Below, in pieces: positions 60,325-64,000 of a DNA stretch of 64,000 bases; within the stretch, counting starts at the first letter, position 1; every line of letters starts with the position of its first letter. The position numbers and the translations under genes were made by a program. The notes below the pieces were generated by a model. The model had not been told where the DNA came from. It saw only the letters and a list, made by a program, of their open reading frames with translations, and ran no database searches. The DNA comes from Schizochytrium sp. CCTCC M209059 (Eukaryota > Sar > Bigyra > Thraustochytrida > Thraustochytriidae), in assembly GCA_000818945.1 (NCBI GenBank), contig KN805426.1, positions 62,001 to 126,000 on the forward strand, given 5' to 3'.

Positions 60325-61164
60325 CTAGAAAAAACCAGCGGCCGGGGCGGTAATGTCAAGAGAGAGACCCGTGAGCTCGCGAGCAATGCTCACGGCAACG
60401 TGAAAGGTGGCAATCCAGAGCCGAGCTTTAGTCTTGCCGTGCGTCTTGGAAAGCACCATGTACAGGATAGTGTAAAGAATGGTGCGGCGAAGACCCTCCG
60501 TGGGACGGCTCCACTCGGTCTGCTCATGGTCCCAGCCGCGGCCCAAACGCCGCTCCAAGTACCTGAGAATGCTGCCACCAATACCAGCCAAAAAAGCCGC
60601 CACAAAGGGTGCCGCAGGGGAATTCGGAAACAGTTGGCGAGCCTTGTCAACGCTGCCACACACGGTCGTTGACGAATCAATCGCCTCAAAGGTAGCCACT
60701 ACAAGACTCGTGAGCGAGCGGGGCGTCGAGATGAGCTGGTATCCCAAGTCCATAGGTGACCAGTACACAATACCATACGCCAAGATCCACGTTTGCAAGA
60801 GGTCCTTGCTGCGAAAGATGCTCGGCGGCTGGGCCATGGCCAAGTCGCGGACAGAGGTGCCACCAAAGCCGTGGCACAGAAATCCGCACACGAGATCGTA
60901 GATCCACGAGGCCTTCATGCTCTCGAGTTCGCGCCCGCGCCCTTTGACGGCGCTTGCCCCCTCTGCAAATGCGCGCCATGACGCGAGGGCCTTGATGGAG
61001 TGTACAAACATGAGGTCCCACGGGTACGATTCATCGAGGGCGATGTGGTCACGAAAGTAGACCACGAGCCGGTCGAGTGCCTGCGACACGGGCGTGCTCG
61101 CGCGCAGGACGTCCGACGCTGGCGACAGCGAAAATTGCACGCCCTCCTTTGGCACGAGCGCCAT
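60325..61164 (-). CDS. TRIC-type intracellular cation channel (TMEM38-like)
   Basis: 279 residues. Probable monovalent cation channel of the ER that balances charge during Ca2+ release. The family pattern is visible: ASWIYDLVCGFLCHGFGG with AMAQPPSIF; WILAYGIVYWSPMDL (compare the WY...CPHDL block of animal TRIC); the Gly-rich helix AAFLAGIGGSILRYLERRL, followed by W....TEW as in TRIC; and a last helix pair (TILYTILYMVL, WIATFHVAVSIAREL). The KEV lysine used by animal TRIC for PIP2/gating is not seen; that helix reads VVATFEAID. The start at 61164 (MALVPKEG, G at -3) is the first ATG; the upstream frame has only GTG. It shares a 159-bp divergent promoter with the coiled-coil gene. Confidence 0.78.
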   Translation of the reverse strand: MALVPKEGVQFSLSPASDVLRASTPVSQALDRLVVYFRDHIALDESYPWDLMFVHSIKALASWRAFAEGASAVKGRGRELESMKASWIYDLVCGFLCHGFGGTSVRDLAMAQPPSIFRSKDLLQTWILAYGIVYWSPMDLGYQLISTPRSLTSLVVATFEAIDSSTTVCGSVDKARQLFPNSPAAPFVAAFLAGIGGSILRYLERRLGRGWDHEQTEWSRPTEGLRRTILYTILYMVLSKTHGKTKARLWIATFHVAVSIARELTGLSLDITAPAAGFF

Positions 61165-61323
61165 CTCTGCTGGACCTCCTTCGTCGACGCGACCACACCA
61201 CACCACAAAAAGAAACTCTGCTCGAACTCCGTGCGCCGCACCGCTCCACGCCGCGCTGTGTCGTATCTGCACCTACGCTGCCGCACTGTCTCTTGTCTGC
61301 GCGGCGTTTCCTCGAGCGTGAAG
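61165..61323. promoter_or_regulatory. compact divergent promoter TRIC / coiled-coil gene
   Basis: 159 bp between the two ATGs. It is CA-rich (ACCACACCACACCAC near 61190-61204). If the coiled-coil gene instead starts at 61501, the shared region would be 336 bp. Confidence 0.45.
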
Positions 61324-63963
61324 ATGATGCGTGTTTATGAATGCAAGGGGCCAGGCTTTCTTTGTTTGCAGCGTGCGATCGGACCCGTCCTCGCCATTGC
61401 ATGCGAGGACCCTGGTGTGTACTTTGCTGGAGCGCGGACCTCTCTCCTATTTTTCGAGGGGTCCGTGGGACTGGCCTGTCCAGACCTGCGAGCTTCGACC
61501 ATGTTGCAGCACCAGCAGCAGCACAAGCAGCAGCACAAGCAGCAGCACAAGCAGCAGCACAAGCAGCACCAGCAGCTGGCGTTGCAGCGCCAAGCTGAAG
61601 ATGAAGCTGTAGATGTAGAGCAAAAACAAGAGCAGCAGGAGTGCCCAGAACAACACCAGCACCAGCAGAAGCTGGACCGAGAGAATGCAAAAGAACCACC
61701 ACCACCACCACCACCACTTTCCAAAGCTCGTGCGGCCATCGTTCGCGAGGCTTGGAACGCGGTAGTGCGCGAAGTCCAGACCGGATTGCCAGGAACAGAA
61801 ACAAGCAACGTCAAGCCGGCCACCACATTGAAAAAATCACTACGCCAAGATTTTTACGCGAACCAGCGTGTTCCTCTCAAACGATGCCTTGCAACTTGCA
61901 TTCCCGAAACCAGAGAGCGCATGCTTCGCGCCTTGCTCGACGCATCGGTGTCCAAAACTGGACAGTATACACAACACGAACCAGAAATAGCACAAAGGAA
62001 CAGCAGCTCTGTACTCGAAGCGCTTCGGACACACCTCATTGATCGAAGCGACTATTTCGCTTTCTGGCAGCATGAAAGCGATCGCGTCGGTGGCGATCTC
62101 GCCGCCTTTCGCGGACTCTTTCTCGGCCCCGCTGCAGGTAGGGGAGACGCAGGCGCCATTGTGCAGAGCCATGTCACGGAGCATGTACGACCTCTTCGTC
62201 AAGAAAGCTTTTTCCGACAAGCGCGCTCCTTTTGGCCGTTTATTGTTCGAGAGCGCGTTCACAAACATCGGTATTCGCTGCGAGGACGAGGGCCCCGTGA
62301 CCAGCAGCTAGAGAAAGCTTATGCACTTAAGCTAGATCATGACCTCAAAGAAATTCCGGAAGATGTGACCTCTTTGGCCCATGACAAAGACGTGGATGTC
62401 GCTCATGGCGAGCGCCGTCGCGAGAGGTTGCTTCAAGACGAGCGTGTTTGTCAAGAACTCAGCCGTCTATGGCGTCTCGTGCATCACGAGCCTACGCCCT
62501 CGCAACGAGCTGCCATTACATTCATGGCGCAAGGTGCGGGTCTTGACGGCGTGCGTCGTGTTCTTGGGCGCGAACAAATGAGCTTTTCAGATCGTATTGT
62601 ACGCTACCATGCCAATGAAACGCGCCAGCGACAAGCAGATATAGCACGACAGCAACGCGACGCCAAGTTTCTTGGCAAGGCTCGCAAAGCAAGAATTATG
62701 GCCCAGGTGCAAGTAAGAGAAAATGTCAAACGTCTTGAACGTCTGCATGCAGCGAATCTCGAGGAGCGCCGCCTTGCTCTGAGCGCCAAGCGCCGCGAAG
62801 CTCTCTTGGCTTATCGCGACCAGGCAGTCGAGCGCCAGGATCGAAAGTATGTGAGGCGGTCGATTCGTTATGGCGACTTTGACCATGATCCAGACGTACT
62901 TTGCGAGATTGGAAACCCCTTCGATCGTCTCGAAGGCAGACGAGCTCGTGAACAAAGCGAAAAGGCGAAGAAGGAGCGTGCACGCGAGCTCGCCGCCAGC
63001 AAGGCAGCTCAAAAAGTAGAACTCGAGCGGCAACGCGCGAAACTTGCGGACGAGGATACAAAAGGAGAGGAAACGAAGCAGACCAAGGCCGAAAATCCGC
63101 GCGCGCGGCATTGGGACACGGTATCCTGGGACACGATGGTCGAATTCGAGGAGGCGCTGATGTTTGCCTTGCTTGGCCCGCAAGCTGGCGAGGCGGTTCT
63201 GCCCTTTCTCCCTGATCTCTTGGCGCGAGACTTGGCCCACATTCGCGTTCGTGTGCCGAGAACTGGAATGGCATCATGTGAGACGGGTTTCTACTCTGTT
63301 CAAGTCGGCACTGCCGTTCCACAATTTATGTGGCAGGCACTTGTAATGGAGGTAATTGATTTGTGGACAAACACGGCGCAAGCGGACGAGTATGCATGTT
63401 TCGTTGAAGACCTTGTTCAAGTGATCAGTACCAGTGCACGATTTGTGGGAGCCAAAGGCGCAAAGCAAGTCCAAACGTTGCGAAGACTTGCAGAAATTGA
63501 GCCGGGCATGCGCATGTATGCAAATGATCAAGGGGGGCTCAATGTGGAAGACAACGAGGTGCACTCGACTGACCGGGAAATGACATCGAAAGCAGAAACA
63601 ACAAGATGTCTGATGCGGTGGCCGGAAACTCTGGGTCGAATCGAAGTTCGCGCACAGGCGTGGACCATGGCGACCAAAAGTGACGACGCGCGATTCGATA
63701 TTCAACCATGTAGCCCGGGTCCACAAGCGTATTCGCCATTGCCGCTTCCAAAGGGTTTCTCTGGCGTGCACAAAGTGCCTCCGCCGAAGATACCACCAGA
63801 GAACCGGTCTTCTGTGGAACGCTCCGCTCGCGCAGCATCCGCTGCATGGGCGCCTCCGCTCATGCCAGCAGCGCGAGACAAGAAGCTTGAAGCTGCGTTG
63901 CGAGCCTCAAATCGCACAACTGCTGCCGCTGTACGCGAGCTTGCGCACCTTCTCTCATCATGA
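61324..63963 (+). CDS. coiled-coil protein with polyQ, function unknown
   Basis: Up to 879 residues, no family recognised. After a short hydrophobic/Cys-containing start (MMRVYECKGPGFLCLQ) comes a Gln/His/Lys repeat (about 61-90), a Pro run (about 123-130) and a mixed helical region (about 140-420). A long, highly charged coiled coil follows (about 423-585: QADIARQQRDAKFLGKARK, RLERLHAANLEERRLAL, RAREQSEKAKKERARELAA). A more globular C-terminal part (about 600-780, EFEEALMFALLGPQAGEAVL) has no motif I know. The ATG at 61324 is the first in frame; the ATG at 61501 (A at -3), which opens MLQHQQQHKQQ, is a good alternative. Long charged coiled coils of this type occur in cytoskeletal or ciliary proteins, but that is only a guess. 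Confidence 0.8.
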   Translation: MMRVYECKGPGFLCLQRAIGPVLAIACEDPGVYFAGARTSLLFFEGSVGLACPDLRASTMLQHQQQHKQQHKQQHKQQHKQHQQLALQRQAEDEAVDVEQKQEQQECPEQHQHQQKLDRENAKEPPPPPPPLSKARAAIVREAWNAVVREVQTGLPGTETSNVKPATTLKKSLRQDFYANQRVPLKRCLATCIPETRERMLRALLDASVSKTGQYTQHEPEIAQRNSSSVLEALRTHLIDRSDYFAFWQHESDRVGGDLAAFRGLFLGPAAGRGDAGAIVQSHVTEHVRPLRQESFFRQARSFWPFIVRERVHKHRYSLRGRGPRDQQLEKAYALKLDHDLKEIPEDVTSLAHDKDVDVAHGERRRERLLQDERVCQELSRLWRLVHHEPTPSQRAAITFMAQGAGLDGVRRVLGREQMSFSDRIVRYHANETRQRQADIARQQRDAKFLGKARKARIMAQVQVRENVKRLERLHAANLEERRLALSAKRREALLAYRDQAVERQDRKYVRRSIRYGDFDHDPDVLCEIGNPFDRLEGRRAREQSEKAKKERARELAASKAAQKVELERQRAKLADEDTKGEETKQTKAENPRARHWDTVSWDTMVEFEEALMFALLGPQAGEAVLPFLPDLLARDLAHIRVRVPRTGMASCETGFYSVQVGTAVPQFMWQALVMEVIDLWTNTAQADEYACFVEDLVQVISTSARFVGAKGAKQVQTLRRLAEIEPGMRMYANDQGGLNVEDNEVHSTDREMTSKAETTRCLMRWPETLGRIEVRAQAWTMATKSDDARFDIQPCSPGPQAYSPLPLPKGFSGVHKVPPPKIPPENRSSVERSARAASAAWAPPLMPAARDKKLEAALRASNRTTAAAVRELAHLLSS
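61507..61590 (+). repeat. 15-nt minisatellite encoding QQHKQ repeats
   Basis: Tandem CAGCAGCACAAG-type units in the coiled-coil gene, likely polymorphic in copy number. Confidence 0.85.
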
Positions 63964-64000
63964 CAATGATCTTATTAGGGCATTGGGTTGCAATGTGTCG

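Noticed and set aside
1..64000. tRNA, rRNA, CRISPR array or transposon
   Set aside because: I looked for T-loop-like GTTCGA patterns, spaced direct repeats, reverse transcriptase and transposase motifs; the few GTTCGA hits lie inside coding genes and nothing else fits.

Overview
The window looks like nuclear DNA of an intron-poor, GC-rich protist. The protein set fits a stramenopile of the thraustochytrid/labyrinthulomycete type: long single-exon genes, secreted proteins with PAN modules and Pro/Thr-rich linkers, a TTC29-like ciliary TPR protein, and animal-like genes such as TRIC, RMC1 and DCUN1D. This placement is inference from gene content and style; no rRNA or marker gene is present. I saw no prokaryotic operons, tRNAs, CRISPR arrays or recognisable transposons.

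Layout, left to right. 0-1.8 kb: a possible small spliced gene and a sulfatase promoter. 1.8-9.7 kb: secreted sulfatase with PAN-like modules (+), THOC1 (-, the one gene with a clear intron), DCN1-like neddylation factor (-), SmE (+). 10.1-40.5 kb: one uninterrupted reading frame of about 10,150 codons (-) for a giant surface protein. It carries an N-terminal triple repeat, cadherin-like repeats, a very long IPT/TIG array, Cys-rich GCC2/GCC3-type repeats, a 9-10 helix membrane module and a repetitive cytoplasmic tail. 41.2-53.1 kb: RMC1 (+), SPT5 (-), a small protein with three WxxV motifs (+), an FHA protein (-), a TTC29-like TPR protein (+). 53.5-57.6 kb: a large type I membrane protein with xxPT repeats (-). 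57.6-60.3 kb: gene-poor and full of microsatellites. 60.3-64 kb: a TRIC-type channel (-) and a coiled-coil protein (+) sharing a 159-bp divergent promoter.

Functionally the housekeeping genes cover mRNA biogenesis (THOC1, SmE, SPT5), cullin neddylation (DCUN1D), late-endosome Rab7 activation (RMC1) and ER cation flux (TRIC). The surface genes (sulfatase, giant TIG protein, xxPT protein) point to a cell that builds and remodels an elaborate matrix. Genes mostly alternate strand, giving a run of convergent and divergent pairs. Short tandem repeats, often pentamers, cluster in 5' flanks.

The most interesting items are the giant TIG/polytopic protein, whose membrane module and cytoplasmic repeats I do not recognise, and the 144-residue protein whose only three tryptophans all lie in LIR-like WxxV motifs. 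Start codons were moved to the first well-placed ATG wherever the open frame extended upstream without one.
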